From NCBI RefSeq assembly GCF_007997295.1, contig NZ_VORY01000011.1, positions 1 to 64,000 on the forward strand: DNA of 64,000 nucleotides. The letters are read 5' to 3'. Below the pieces are notes generated by a model. The model searched no databases, was not told the origin of the DNA, and saw only the letters and a program-made list of their open reading frames with translations. Position 1 is the first letter of the stretch, and each line of letters begins with the position of its first letter. The position numbers and the translations under genes were made by a program. Below, one piece after another: positions 25,900 through 35,297 of the stretch. Source of the DNA: Gillisia hiemivivida (GTDB lineage: Bacteria; Bacteroidota; Bacteroidia; Flavobacteriales; Flavobacteriaceae).

Positions 25900-26990
25900 T
25901 TGGTTGGTTTTGAAAAAACATTCATGCTAAAGATACTTAATTGCGTGAAGATTAAAAATACTTCCAAAAATGGTATTAACCATAAAAGGTCCATCTCATC
26001 TAATTTTTTAGCAGACTTGTAATAAACGGTATACTGTATGAGCAATCTTAATATGAAAATCCCTAATACAATAGGCCAATGTATATTTAATAATAACAGG
26101 GATATAAGCAAGATCCAAAAACCAATTTGAGATACATAAAAAGATGCCAATAAGAATTTATGCTTCTTTTTATAAAATTTTGCTGTGGCAACATGTCTTC
26201 TCTTCTGAAGTATCCAGGCGGAGAAGTCTGTTTTGGGAATACTTCTAGTTATAGAAGCTCTGTTAAACGTAATAACAGTGTTTTTTTTTGTCCCTGCTTG
26301 ATTTACAAATAGATCATCGTCCCCAGATCTAATGTGTAGATGTGTTGCAAAACCATTCTGAGCATAAAATTCCTGAGAGGTATATGCGAGATTTCTTCCT
26401 ACTCCCATATACGGAATACCCCATTTGGCAAATGAAAAATATTGGATTGCTGTTAATAAAGTTTCATATCGAATAAGTTTATTCAGAAAAGACCCTTTAT
26501 TTTTTAAATATCCTCCGTAACCAAGAACAATTGTTTTGTTTTGTTGAAAATTTGAGGCCATTTGAGAGATCCACATGTTGGATTCCGGTCTACAATCTGC
26601 ATCTGTAAATAATAAAGTAGAATTTTTTGCTTTTTTGATCCCTAAGGTTAAGGCATATTTCTTTTTACCCCAAAAAGCTTCATTGTTTTGAACATTTACC
26701 AAACGAACACGAGAATCTAATTCTTCAAAATGTTCCATCACTTCCAAAGTGTCATCAACAGAAGCGTCATTTACCAGAATAACTTCGAAATTTGGGTAGT
26801 TTTGTTGAAGGATAAAGGGAATGAAGTCTTTTAAATTTTCTGCTTCATTCTTTGCACATACAATTACTGAGACTGGAGGGGTAGCATTGGAAGTTGATTC
26901 TTTTGCGGAGGCAAAACTAAAATATCCTATAAAGAATAGGATATTGACAAGTGTAATCAGAATAAAAAATCCTAGTAAAAATATTGCCAT
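25890..26990 (-). CDS. Family 2 membrane glycosyltransferase
   Basis: 366 residues. An N-terminal membrane helix (about 1-25) is followed by a GT-A domain with VSVIVCAKNEAENL, LVNDASVDDT and the metal-binding TDADCRPE. The acceptor-site SGDDDLFVNQ comes next, then QKRRH in the place of the QxxRW motif, and two or three C-terminal membrane helices (about 285-360). It probably transfers a sugar from a nucleotide donor to a lipid or surface polymer; the product is not determinable. It shares an operon with the ECF sigma factor downstream. Confidence 0.88.
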   Translation of the reverse strand: MAIFLLGFFILITLVNILFFIGYFSFASAKESTSNATPPVSVIVCAKNEAENLKDFIPFILQQNYPNFEVILVNDASVDDTLEVMEHFEELDSRVRLVNVQNNEAFWGKKKYALTLGIKKAKNSTLLFTDADCRPESNMWISQMASNFQQNKTIVLGYGGYLKNKGSFLNKLIRYETLLTAIQYFSFAKWGIPYMGVGRNLAYTSQEFYAQNGFATHLHIRSGDDDLFVNQAGTKKNTVITFNRASITRSIPKTDFSAWILQKRRHVATAKFYKKKHKFLLASFYVSQIGFWILLISLLLLNIHWPIVLGIFILRLLIQYTVYYKSAKKLDEMDLLWLIPFLEVFLIFTQLSIFSMNVFSKPTNWK

Positions 26991-27002
26991 GTTTTAAAAT
27001 TC

Positions 27003-27203
27003 CTAATTTTTGGAATCTGAGCAATCTTTTATTTCGTCTGGTGATTTTCCGCAAAAACTACATGCTTCTCCATCTTTATTTAAGAATGGGCTTTGGCTAG
27101 CACATGTTCCTGCAAACTCCCCATCTTTTTTCGCCCAGATCTTTATTGCTATTCCTGCAAAAGCAAGGCCTAATAATACTATTGTAATTAGAAGTAATTC
27201 CAT
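27003..27203 (-). CDS. Small cysteine-containing membrane protein, NqrM-like
   Basis: 66 residues: an N-terminal membrane helix (about 1-22), a charged turn (KIWAKKDGEF), then AGTCASQSPF and ACSFCGKSPDEIKDC. The layout of one helix plus a CxnCxxC cluster resembles NqrM (DUF539), the small protein needed to mature the sodium-pumping NADH:quinone reductase. The first cysteine is normally in a GSCGG context and here is GTCAS, so the match is partial. No nqr genes are in the window. It lies 12 bp before the glycosyltransferase. Confidence 0.5.
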   Translation of the reverse strand: MELLLITIVLLGLAFAGIAIKIWAKKDGEFAGTCASQSPFLNKDGEACSFCGKSPDEIKDCSDSKN

Positions 27204-27371
27204 AACGGTTTATTAATGATGCAAAAATACGGATAAAAAAAGGTCAAAAAAAATCCAATCCATAGATTAGTATAACCTTTGCAAATTTTAACTAAACTTT
27301 AATTGCTAAATGTGCAATAATTGTGGAATCCGAACTAAATTGCATCAATTAATTAACACAAAAACTAAATT

Positions 27372-28001
27372 ATGAAAATTAAACATTTATTAATAGTTGC
27401 CATTTTATCGGTATTTGCTTTTACATCTTGTGAAGATAATAAGAAAAAAGAGCAGGAAGAGAAAATGGAAATGGAAAGAATGGAAGCTGAAGAAGAGGCT
27501 ACAAGAGAAGCTGACATGAAAATGGAACAAGAAAAAATGGAAATGCAATCTAATAGTATTGCTGCAAAAGCTATGGCTACGGCAGATTTAAGCACTCTAG
27601 TTAGTGCTCTACAATCTGCGGAACTTGCAACAATGATGAAAGAGGATGAAGGACCATTTACTGTTTTTGCTCCTTCCAATGATGCATTTGCTAAAGTGCC
27701 AAAAGCTACTTTGGATAATTTAATGATGAAAGAAAATCAGTCAGATTTGCAAGCTGTTTTGAAGTATCATGTAGTTTCAGGTGAAATTACATCTACAGAT
27801 TTAGCTAAAGCCATTAAAGACAATAACGGGACTTATAAATTTAAGACTGTTGAAGGTGCTGAATTAACTGCAATGATGAGCGGAGATAAGATCATGCTAA
27901 AGGATGGTAACGGTAAAACCGCTACAGTAATTCAAGCAGATGTTGATGCTTCTAACGGAGTTGTACATGTTATTGACGCTGTTGTAATGAAGAAATCATA
28001 A
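27372..28001 (+). CDS. Fasciclin-domain lipoprotein
   Basis: 209 residues: lipobox (FAFTSC, Cys20), a Glu/Met/Lys-rich helical spacer (about 22-62) and one fasciclin (FAS1) domain (about 73-209). The domain shows the H1-type box GPFTVFAPSNDAFAKVP and the H2-type end NGVVHVIDAVVM. FAS1 lipoproteins are thought to mediate adhesion or protein contacts at the cell surface. Single gene, closed by a strong terminator. The highly charged spacer gives it a distinct local composition. Confidence 0.9.
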   Translation: MKIKHLLIVAILSVFAFTSCEDNKKKEQEEKMEMERMEAEEEATREADMKMEQEKMEMQSNSIAAKAMATADLSTLVSALQSAELATMMKEDEGPFTVFAPSNDAFAKVPKATLDNLMMKENQSDLQAVLKYHVVSGEITSTDLAKAIKDNNGTYKFKTVEGAELTAMMSGDKIMLKDGNGKTATVIQADVDASNGVVHVIDAVVMKKS

Positions 28002-28023
28002 CTAGTAAGAAAATCTAGTTTAG

Positions 28024-28052
28024 AAAAAGTCCCGCAATTGCGGGACTTTTTT
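28024..28052. terminator. Bidirectional terminator between fasciclin gene and murB
   Basis: AAAAAGTCCCGC and GCGGGACTTTTTT form a stem around AATT. It follows the fasciclin stop by 23 bp and begins 3 bp beyond the murB stop on the other strand, with A and T runs on both sides. Confidence 0.9.
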
Positions 28053-28055
28053 ATT

Positions 28056-29069
28056 TTAAATAATATTTACTTCCGGTTCTAGATAAATGTTGAATTTGGT
28101 AAGTATCTCTGCTTGAACTTTACGTGATAACTTCAGTATTTCTTCCCCTGTCGCTTCTCCGTAATTGACCAATACTAAAGCCTGGTTTTTATGTACACCA
28201 GTATTTCCTTCCCGATATCCTTTTAATCCAGCTTTATCTATTAACCATCCTCCAGGTATTTTAATACTGTCTTCTCCCACATTATAACTTGGTATTTCTG
28301 GGAATTGTTCCTTTAATACTTCAAACTCTTTATTGCTTATCACTGGATTTTTGAAAAAACTTCCACTGTTTCCTAATTCCTTAGGATCTGGTAATTTTTG
28401 TTGCCTAATTTTAATTACAGCATTAGAAATATCCCGAATTCCTACATTATTTACCCCCATTTCTGCTAATGCTTCATTAATTGCACCATAGCTAGTGAGC
28501 AGTTTATGATTGGCTTTCGTTAATTTGAAAACCACATTGGTGATAATATATTTCCCCTTAACCTTATTTTTGAAAATAGAATTTCTATAATCAAATTCAC
28601 ATTCTTTTGCTGTGAAATTTACAACTTCTAAAGTTTGAATGTCAAGGGCGTCACAGGATACAAAGTGATCTTTTAGCTCTACGCCATAAGCCCCAATATT
28701 CTGGATAGGGGAGGTGCCTACATTTCCTGGGATAAGTGATAGATTTTCTAGTCCGCCCCAATTATTTTCAAGAGTATACAAAACAAATTCGTGCCAGTTT
28801 TCACCAGCATAAGATTTCACAAAAACAAATTCTTCAGTTTCCCTAACAACTTCAACACCTTTAATATCTATATGAATTACCGTGGTATCTATATTTTGGG
28901 TAAGCAACATGTTGCTGCCTCCTCCTAATATAAAAAGATCTTCAGTATCGTTTTTTTTAAGTACAGAGATCAACTCATCTACACTATCAACAGAGATTAG
29001 GTTTTTTGCCTTAACATCTATTCCGAAAGTGTTATAAGATTTTAAAGAAGCATTTTGGGAAACCTTCAT
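28056..29069 (-). CDS. murB: UDP-N-acetylenolpyruvoylglucosamine reductase
   Basis: Makes UDP-N-acetylmuramic acid for peptidoglycan. 337 residues, type I MurB. The FAD site is in ILGGGSNMLL. IPGNVGTSPIQNIGAYG and YRNSIFK follow, then the catalytic serine in NSGSFFKNPV and the catalytic glutamate in the C-terminal LEPEV. Its start codon shares a base with the stop of the upstream aminotransferase (TAATG), so the two are translationally coupled. Confidence 0.95.
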   Translation of the reverse strand: MKVSQNASLKSYNTFGIDVKAKNLISVDSVDELISVLKKNDTEDLFILGGGSNMLLTQNIDTTVIHIDIKGVEVVRETEEFVFVKSYAGENWHEFVLYTLENNWGGLENLSLIPGNVGTSPIQNIGAYGVELKDHFVSCDALDIQTLEVVNFTAKECEFDYRNSIFKNKVKGKYIITNVVFKLTKANHKLLTSYGAINEALAEMGVNNVGIRDISNAVIKIRQQKLPDPKELGNSGSFFKNPVISNKEFEVLKEQFPEIPSYNVGEDSIKIPGGWLIDKAGLKGYREGNTGVHKNQALVLVNYGEATGEEILKLSRKVQAEILTKFNIYLEPEVNII

Positions 29070-30259
29070 TAGTCTTTGTAAACTGTTAAAGCATTTTTCA
29101 ATATTTCTATTGCTCTTTCAAGATTTTCTTTTTTAAGAACATAAGCAATCCTAACTTGATTTAAACCTGTATTTGGAGTAGAGTAAAACCCGGCTGCAGG
29201 TGCAACCATTACTGTTTCATTATCTAATTGATATTCCTCCAATAACCATTTCGCGAAATTATCGGCATTTTTAATTGGCAATTCTGCAATACAATAAAAG
29301 GCTCCTTTTGGAGTGGCAACTTTTACTCCATCAATCGATTTTAGCCCTGCAATAAGTAAATTTCTTCTGGAAGTATATTCTTTTATAACATCATCAAAGT
29401 AGCTCTGAGGAGTTTCTAATGCTGCTTCACTAGCAATTTGCTCAAATGTTGGAGGACTTAATCTGGCTTGTGCAAACTTCATTGCAGTATGAATAACTTC
29501 TTTATTCTTAGAAACTAAGCATCCAATTCTAGCGCCACACATACTATATCTTTTAGAGACTGAATCGATCATGATCGCGTGATCTTTCAATTTGTCAATA
29601 CTCATTACTGAGTGGTGTTTTGCACCATCATAAGCAAATTCTCTGTAAACCTCATCTGCTACCAAAAAGATATCGTGTTTAATTGCCATTTCGGCTAATT
29701 GATCTATTTCCTCTTTAGTATATAAGTATCCTGTAGGATTCCCCGGATTACATATTAATATCGCCTTGGTTTTGGCAGTGATCAATTTTTCGAAATCAGC
29801 AATAGGAGGGAGGGCAAAATTTGTTTCAATTTTAGACTCAACAGGAACAATTTTTATTCCTGAAGCAGTAGCAAAACCATTGTAATTTGCGTAAAATGGT
29901 TCTGGAATAATAATTTCATCCCCAATATCGGTAATACTACCCATGGCAAAAAGCAATGCTTCAGAACCGCCTGTGGTAATTATTATTTGTTCACCATCAA
30001 CAGGAATGTCATGATTCTTATAATAATTGGCTAATTTATTTCTGTATCCTTCAAAACCGGCTGAGTGGCTATAAGAAAGAACTTCTATATTGTGATTTCT
30101 AACAGCATCTAGTGCTACCGACGGGGTTTTTATGTCTGGTTGTCCAATGTTTAGTTGATATATCTTCCGGCCTTTTCTAATGGCTGCTTCTGCAAAGGGA
30201 ACTAACTTTCTAATTGGTGATTCTGGCATAGAATTACCTTTAACTGAAATTTTAGGCAT
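29069..30259 (-). CDS. Class I/II PLP-dependent aminotransferase (aspartate aminotransferase-like)
   Basis: 396 residues of fold-type I. The PLP lysine is in DSVSKRYSMCGARIG, preceded by the cofactor Asp/Tyr region in FLVADEVYREF and by NPGNPTGYLY. GGSEALLFAMGS marks the phosphate site. Close in type to the bacterial aspartate/prephenate aminotransferases; exact substrate uncertain. Coupled to murB by a one-base overlap. This pairing is plausible for amino-acid supply to the cell wall but unproven. Confidence 0.85.
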   Translation of the reverse strand: MPKISVKGNSMPESPIRKLVPFAEAAIRKGRKIYQLNIGQPDIKTPSVALDAVRNHNIEVLSYSHSAGFEGYRNKLANYYKNHDIPVDGEQIIITTGGSEALLFAMGSITDIGDEIIIPEPFYANYNGFATASGIKIVPVESKIETNFALPPIADFEKLITAKTKAILICNPGNPTGYLYTKEEIDQLAEMAIKHDIFLVADEVYREFAYDGAKHHSVMSIDKLKDHAIMIDSVSKRYSMCGARIGCLVSKNKEVIHTAMKFAQARLSPPTFEQIASEAALETPQSYFDDVIKEYTSRRNLLIAGLKSIDGVKVATPKGAFYCIAELPIKNADNFAKWLLEEYQLDNETVMVAPAAGFYSTPNTGLNQVRIAYVLKKENLERAIEILKNALTVYKD

Positions 30260-30362
30260 AACTTTTTTTGTTTTTTCATTGCAAAAATGCGAAATATAAT
30301 GCAGAATTCAATTTTTTAGGATTGTCATTTATGCTCATATTTTTCGTAAATTAAATAAAAAC

Positions 30363-31697
30363 ATGTCATGCCCTATTTACATATTGTTAGTTTTTTTATG
30401 CTTTTTCAATATTTCTAAAGCTCAAGGCGTTTTTAAAATAGATGAAGGGAAATATAAATTTGATCTTTCATTTCAATCTGTAAACGATCTTGTTGTTATT
30501 CCCTTAGAAATAAATGGGGTGGAACTTACATTTTTACTCGATACTGGTGTAGAATCTTCTATCATATTTAGCTTAGAAGAAAAAGATTCTTTGAATGTAA
30601 AAAATGCAACCGATATTTTACTTCGGGGCTGGGGAGAAGGAAAGGCGATCACTGCTATTAAATCCACGGGAAATACTGTGCGTGTTGGGACTGCATCACA
30701 TTCTGATTTCACCGTTTATATAGTTTATGATCATGACATCAGCCTTTCTAATAGGCTAGGCTTGCCTATTCATGGAATTATTGGATATGATTTTTTTAAG
30801 GATTTTGTCGTTGAATTCAGTTACACAAAAGAACGACTTATAGCTTATAATATAGATTCTTATGTTTATAAGAAATGTAGGCGTTGTGATGATTTTGATT
30901 TGGTGTTTCATAAAAACAAACCTTATATAAAGGCATTGGTGAGTATAGAGAATAAAGGTTTCCTCCCTATGGATCTTTTGATAGATAGTGGATCTGGGGA
31001 TGCTCTTTGGATCTTTGAAGCCCCCGATTTAGGGATTGAGATCCCTGATGAAAATTTTGAAGATTTTCTGGGATTTGGAATGGGAGGTAGTGTTTATGGA
31101 AAACGAGCTAGGGTTAATAACTTAAAACTAGGAAAATTCCAATTAGACGGGGTGACTGCAAGTTTTCCAGACACTTTGTATTTTGCAGGGGTTTCAACAT
31201 ATAAGTCCCGTAATGGAAGCTTGGGCTTTCAGGTTTTAAAACGATTCACTTCTACTTTCGATTATAAGAATAAGCGATTAAGGTTAAAACCTAACAAAAA
31301 TTTTAGAGAGCCGTTTGAATATGATATGAGTGGTATTGTGCTTGCTCATGAAGGATATACTATTGTGAAGGATTTTGAAAATAACAACTCTCCAGTATTT
31401 AGTGAATCTGAAGATGCATTTAAAGGGGTGGTTGTTTATAAGAGTTATTCTAAGGTTAAATTTAAGTTGGAGCCACAATATATTATTGCTGAAGTAAGGC
31501 CTAATTCGCCTGCAGCTCTGGCAGGATTAAAGGTTGGAGATTTAGTTGAAACCATCAATAAGAAAGCTGCATACAATTATGAACTCTCACAAATAAGTAA
31601 AATGTTTAGTTCTGGCGAGGGAAAAACTATTAAATTGAAGATAAAAAGGAATGGCGTGTTATTAGATATCCGTTTCGAACTGAAACGAGTATTATAA
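30363..31697 (+). CDS. Exported retropepsin-like aspartyl protease with C-terminal PDZ domain
   Basis: 444 residues. Signal peptide (about 1-20), then two aspartyl-protease half-domains with LLDTGVESS (Asp60) and LLIDSGSGDALW (Asp208). A linker leads to a PDZ domain (about 375-444: AEVRPNSPAALAGLKVGDLV). The second motif is DSG rather than DTG, which is common in this family. It is likely to act in the periplasm; substrates unknown. Single gene, ended by a bidirectional hairpin. Confidence 0.88.
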   Translation: MSCPIYILLVFLCFFNISKAQGVFKIDEGKYKFDLSFQSVNDLVVIPLEINGVELTFLLDTGVESSIIFSLEEKDSLNVKNATDILLRGWGEGKAITAIKSTGNTVRVGTASHSDFTVYIVYDHDISLSNRLGLPIHGIIGYDFFKDFVVEFSYTKERLIAYNIDSYVYKKCRRCDDFDLVFHKNKPYIKALVSIENKGFLPMDLLIDSGSGDALWIFEAPDLGIEIPDENFEDFLGFGMGGSVYGKRARVNNLKLGKFQLDGVTASFPDTLYFAGVSTYKSRNGSLGFQVLKRFTSTFDYKNKRLRLKPNKNFREPFEYDMSGIVLAHEGYTIVKDFENNNSPVFSESEDAFKGVVVYKSYSKVKFKLEPQYIIAEVRPNSPAALAGLKVGDLVETINKKAAYNYELSQISKMFSSGEGKTIKLKIKRNGVLLDIRFELKRVL

Positions 31698-31698
31698 A

Positions 31699-31728
31699 AA
31701 AAACTCCCGATTTCTCGAGAGTTTTTTT
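31699..31728. terminator. Bidirectional terminator between aspartyl protease and DUF1573 genes
   Basis: AAACTCCCGA and TCGAGAGTTT pair with one mismatch around TTTC, flanked by A-run and T-run. It sits between convergent stops at 31697 and 31733. Confidence 0.8.
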
Positions 31729-31732
31729 GTGA

Positions 31733-32122
31733 TTAAGATTTTTCGTCAGGATCTAGAACTCTTCCTTTTATTTTTACCGCTTTTGTTGGTTCATCTGCAT
31801 TAGAATAAATTGTTATTGTTCTTCTAATTGGTCCAACTCGATTAGTGTCATATTTTACCTGAATTTCTCCAGATTTCCCTGGTGCAATTGCAGCCTTAGT
31901 CCATGTAGGTACGGTACACCCACAACTGGAATAGACGTTTTCAATAATTAAGGGCTCGGAGCCTATATTTTTAAAATGAAAAACTTTTGTGCCATCACTC
32001 CCTTTTTCTATATCCCCGTAGTCTATAAGTTCAGACTTGAATTCAAATTTGGCAGTATTTTGGGCATTGATAGTAGAAAAACCAGTTACTATCAGTATTA
32101 ATATTGAAATGATTTTTTTCAT
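31733..32122 (-). CDS. DUF1573 family exported protein
   Basis: 129 residues: signal peptide (about 1-20, ending TINAQ), then one immunoglobulin-like DUF1573 domain with GSEPLIIENVYSSCGCTVP, APGKSGEIQVKYDT and ITIYSNADEP. The CGC pair is a hallmark of the family; its function is not settled. Abundant in Bacteroidota envelopes. Single gene on the minus strand, divergent from valS. Confidence 0.9.
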   Translation of the reverse strand: MKKIISILILIVTGFSTINAQNTAKFEFKSELIDYGDIEKGSDGTKVFHFKNIGSEPLIIENVYSSCGCTVPTWTKAAIAPGKSGEIQVKYDTNRVGPIRRTITIYSNADEPTKAVKIKGRVLDPDEKS

Positions 32123-32218
32123 AATTTCTAATTTTCAATTAAGTAAAGGTAACTTGTTTTGAATAAACTCAAAAACATATAAGCAAAACTACTTCTTTTA
32201 TAGTCTTCAACTTATAAG

Positions 32219-32226
32219 TACTTTTG
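32219..32226 (+). promoter_or_regulatory. -7 box (TACTTTTG) for valS
   Basis: TACTTTTG fits TAnnTTTG. It overlaps the TTG at 32224 that would otherwise extend the valS frame, which argues that translation starts at the ATG at 32254, about 27 bases downstream. Confidence 0.5.
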
Positions 32227-32253
32227 CAGATATTTTCAAAAACTAGACCAATT

Positions 32254-34884
32254 ATGTCAACATCCCAAAAATACGATTCCCAAAAGGTAGAAGATAAATG
32301 GTATAACTACTGGATGGAGCAAGGTTATTTTCATTCTGAGGTAGATGACAGGACTCCATATACCATTGTTATTCCTCCACCTAATGTTACGGGGGTGTTG
32401 CACATGGGGCATATGCTGAATAATACTATCCAGGATGTTCTTATAAGACGAGCAAGACTAAAAGGCTTTAACGCATGTTGGGTGCCTGGAACAGATCATG
32501 CATCTATCGCTACAGAAGCAAAAGTTGTAGCTAAATTAAAGGAAGAGGGTATAAACAAAAACGATCTTTCTAGGGAAGAGTTTTTGGAGCATGCTTGGGA
32601 TTGGACCCACAAACACGGTGGAATTATCCTTGAACAGCTAAAAAAATTAGGAGCTTCTTGCGATTGGGAACGCACAAAGTTTACGATGGACGAGAATATG
32701 TCTGCTTCAGTGATAAAAGTATTTGTAGATCTGTATGAAAAAGGCCTAATTTATAGAGGCTACAGGATGGTGAATTGGGATCCAGAAGCGAAAACAACTC
32801 TTTCCGACGAAGAAGTTATTTATCAGGAAAAGCAAGGAAACCTTTACTATCTAACATATAAAATAGAAAATAGTGAGGAGACAGTAACTATAGCTACAAC
32901 CCGCCCAGAGACAATCTTGGGAGATACTGCTATTTGTATAAACCCAAACGATGATCGTTTTAGTCATCTTAAGGGTAAAAAAGCGATAGTTCCATTAGCC
33001 AATAGAGCTATTCCAATTATAGAAGACGATTATGTAGATGTAGAATTTGGTACAGGATGTCTAAAAGTTACTCCAGCTCATGACATCAATGATAAAGAAA
33101 TAGGAGAGCGCCACAACCTGGAAGTGATAGATATCTTTAATGACGATGCAACCTTAAATGAATTTGGATTACACTACCAAGGGAAAGACAGGTTCGAGGC
33201 TAGAAAAGAGATTGTTAAAGAATTAGAGAGTTTAGGAGTTTTAATCAAGACCGAAACTCATATCAATAAAGTAGGAACTAGCGAACGTACTGGTGCAGTT
33301 ATAGAGCCAAAGTTAAGCGATCAGTGGTTTTTGAAAATGAAAGAACTGGCACAGCCTGCTTTAGATGCTGTGCTTAATAAAGAGGTCAATCTTGTTCCAG
33401 ATAAGTTTGTAAATACATACAGACATTGGATGGAAAACGTGAGGGATTGGAACATCTCAAGACAATTATGGTGGGGGCAGCAAATCCCAGCATATTATTA
33501 CGGAAACGGTAAAAATGACTTTGTAATTGCAGAAACTTTAGAGGAAGCTCTAGAAAAAGCAAAAGTACAAACAAATAATGCTGAGCTTAAACTTCTAGAT
33601 ATCAAACAAGATTCTGATGCTTTAGATACTTGGTTCTCTTCCTGGTTATGGCCAATGAGTGTGTTTAATGGGATTCTAGAACCAGACAATCCAGAAATAA
33701 ATTATTACTATCCAACAAATGATTTAGTTACTGCCCCAGAAATTTTATTCTTTTGGGTTGCCAGAATGATGATAGCTGGTTATGAATATAGAGGTGAAAA
33801 ACCCTTTATAAATGTTTATTTAACAGGGATCGTAAGAGATAAACAAAGACGAAAAATGTCTAAATCTCTTGGTAATTCTCCAGACCCTATAAAGCTTATA
33901 AATGAATATGGTGCAGATGGAGTTAGAGTTGGAATGTTGCTTAGTTCTCCTGCCGGGAACGATTTAATGTTTGAAATAGATCTTTGTAAGCAAGGAAGCG
34001 GATTTATAAATAAGATCTGGAACTCTTTTAAATTACTAAAAAGTTGGGAGATCGATAGCGCCATAGAGCAACCTAAATCTTCGGCGATTGCAATAGAGTG
34101 GTATAAGGCTAAGTTTCAACAGACTTTATTAGAAATAGAAGATCATTTCTCTAAATATAGAATGAGTGATGCCCTAATGTCTACTTATAAGCTTATTTGG
34201 GACGATTACTGTTCTTGGTTCCTGGAAATGGTTAAACCAAATTTTGGAGAGGCTATAGATGAGAAAACCTATAAAGAAGTGATTGCAATTTTGGAAGATA
34301 ATTTAAAGATATTGCATCCTTTTGTACCATTTATTTCAGAAGAAATTTGGCAACAATTAGACACTCGAACTAAAGAAGAAGCATTAATTATATCTAAATG
34401 GCCTGAAGCCTTAACAGTTGATACTACTATTATTTCGGAATTTGCTTTTGCTTCGGAAGTGATCTCGGGAATAAGAAATATCAGAAAATCTAAAAATATA
34501 TCTTTTAAGGATCAAATATCGCTTCAGATATTGAACAATGAGAACACCTCTACTACTTTTAATGAGGTGATCACGAAGCTTGGAAATGTATCTAATCTGG
34601 AATATGTAGATCAGCAAGTGGAAGGTTCTCTTTCTTATAGAGTGAAGTCCAACGAATATTTTATCCCAATTGAAGGTGCTATAGATGTGGAAGCTGAAAA
34701 GGGGAAAATTCAGGAAGAATTAAAATATACTGAAGGATTTTTAAAATCTGTTCAAAATAAACTGTCAAATGAACGTTTTGTAGGGAATGCTCCAGAAGCT
34801 GTTGTTGCGGTTGAAAAAGCCAAGCAAGCAGATGCTGAAGCGAAAATTCAAATGTTAAAGGCTAGTTTGGCTGGATTAGAATAG
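32254..34884 (+). CDS. valS: Valine--tRNA ligase
   Basis: 876 residues, full length for the bacterial enzyme. Class I signature HIGH-type motif in PPNVTGVLHMGHML and KMSKS motif in RKMSKSLGNSPDP. The editing (CP1) domain carries TIATTRPETILGDTA. The C-terminal coiled-coil arm (about 805-876, EAEKGKIQEELKYTEGFL) that grips the tRNA is present. The start is set at the ATG at 32254 because the upstream TTG lies in the promoter box. Confidence 0.96.
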   Translation: MSTSQKYDSQKVEDKWYNYWMEQGYFHSEVDDRTPYTIVIPPPNVTGVLHMGHMLNNTIQDVLIRRARLKGFNACWVPGTDHASIATEAKVVAKLKEEGINKNDLSREEFLEHAWDWTHKHGGIILEQLKKLGASCDWERTKFTMDENMSASVIKVFVDLYEKGLIYRGYRMVNWDPEAKTTLSDEEVIYQEKQGNLYYLTYKIENSEETVTIATTRPETILGDTAICINPNDDRFSHLKGKKAIVPLANRAIPIIEDDYVDVEFGTGCLKVTPAHDINDKEIGERHNLEVIDIFNDDATLNEFGLHYQGKDRFEARKEIVKELESLGVLIKTETHINKVGTSERTGAVIEPKLSDQWFLKMKELAQPALDAVLNKEVNLVPDKFVNTYRHWMENVRDWNISRQLWWGQQIPAYYYGNGKNDFVIAETLEEALEKAKVQTNNAELKLLDIKQDSDALDTWFSSWLWPMSVFNGILEPDNPEINYYYPTNDLVTAPEILFFWVARMMIAGYEYRGEKPFINVYLTGIVRDKQRRKMSKSLGNSPDPIKLINEYGADGVRVGMLLSSPAGNDLMFEIDLCKQGSGFINKIWNSFKLLKSWEIDSAIEQPKSSAIAIEWYKAKFQQTLLEIEDHFSKYRMSDALMSTYKLIWDDYCSWFLEMVKPNFGEAIDEKTYKEVIAILEDNLKILHPFVPFISEEIWQQLDTRTKEEALIISKWPEALTVDTTIISEFAFASEVISGIRNIRKSKNISFKDQISLQILNNENTSTTFNEVITKLGNVSNLEYVDQQVEGSLSYRVKSNEYFIPIEGAIDVEAEKGKIQEELKYTEGFLKSVQNKLSNERFVGNAPEAVVAVEKAKQADAEAKIQMLKASLAGLE

Positions 34885-35020
34885 TGGCAGAAAGAAATCA
34901 AGAAACTCGGGGCAAGCCTACCAGGTATGATTTGGAAAATACATTTAAAAATTCGAGGCAGGCCTCGGGGAATTGAACCCTCAATGAGGGATTAAAGAAA
35001 AATAATCATTGGGCAAGTAG
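34885..35020. repeat. Intergenic dispersed repeat with hairpins
   Basis: CGAGGC and GCCTCG (about 34955-34968) and CCCTC/GAGGG (34979-34991) form two short hairpins joined by GGGGAATTGAA. The second hairpin and its flank match, inverted, the segment at 16031-16053 after kmo. No T-run follows, so it is not a standard terminator. Confidence 0.6.
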
Positions 35021-35287
35021 TTATATCTGCCCAATATGTTTTTCTACCATTTCTATATATTTCTGTTTGGCTTCCAATTGTGAGAGTTGCTTTACTTGTA
35101 CAAGGGCATTCGCTTTAAAGCCATTTCTTATATCCTCGTCATCTTTAGTAGTGTAGAATCCATTCAAGGTTGTTGCTCGCTTATAGTAAGCATAAAAATG
35201 AAGCATGATATCTGGAGGAAATTTCAAACTGGTATTGCTCGCCATTTCATAAGCTTTTAAAAATTTTGGATCTGAAGAACTTAACAT
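35021..35287 (-). CDS. Acyl-CoA-binding protein family
   Basis: 88 residues, the size of a stand-alone ACBP. The YAYYKRATTLNGF helix (ligand-site Tyr and Lys) and EAKQKYIEMVEKH at the C-terminus fit the four-helix ACBP fold. The usual KWDAW stretch reads FKANALVQV, lacking both tryptophans. It would bind long-chain acyl-CoA in the cytoplasm. It starts 10 bp after psd, in a membrane-lipid operon with cdsA, which fits a role in acyl-chain supply. Confidence 0.8.
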   Translation of the reverse strand: MLSSSDPKFLKAYEMASNTSLKFPPDIMLHFYAYYKRATTLNGFYTTKDDEDIRNGFKANALVQVKQLSQLEAKQKYIEMVEKHIGQI

Positions 35288-35297
35288 TTTAATATAA

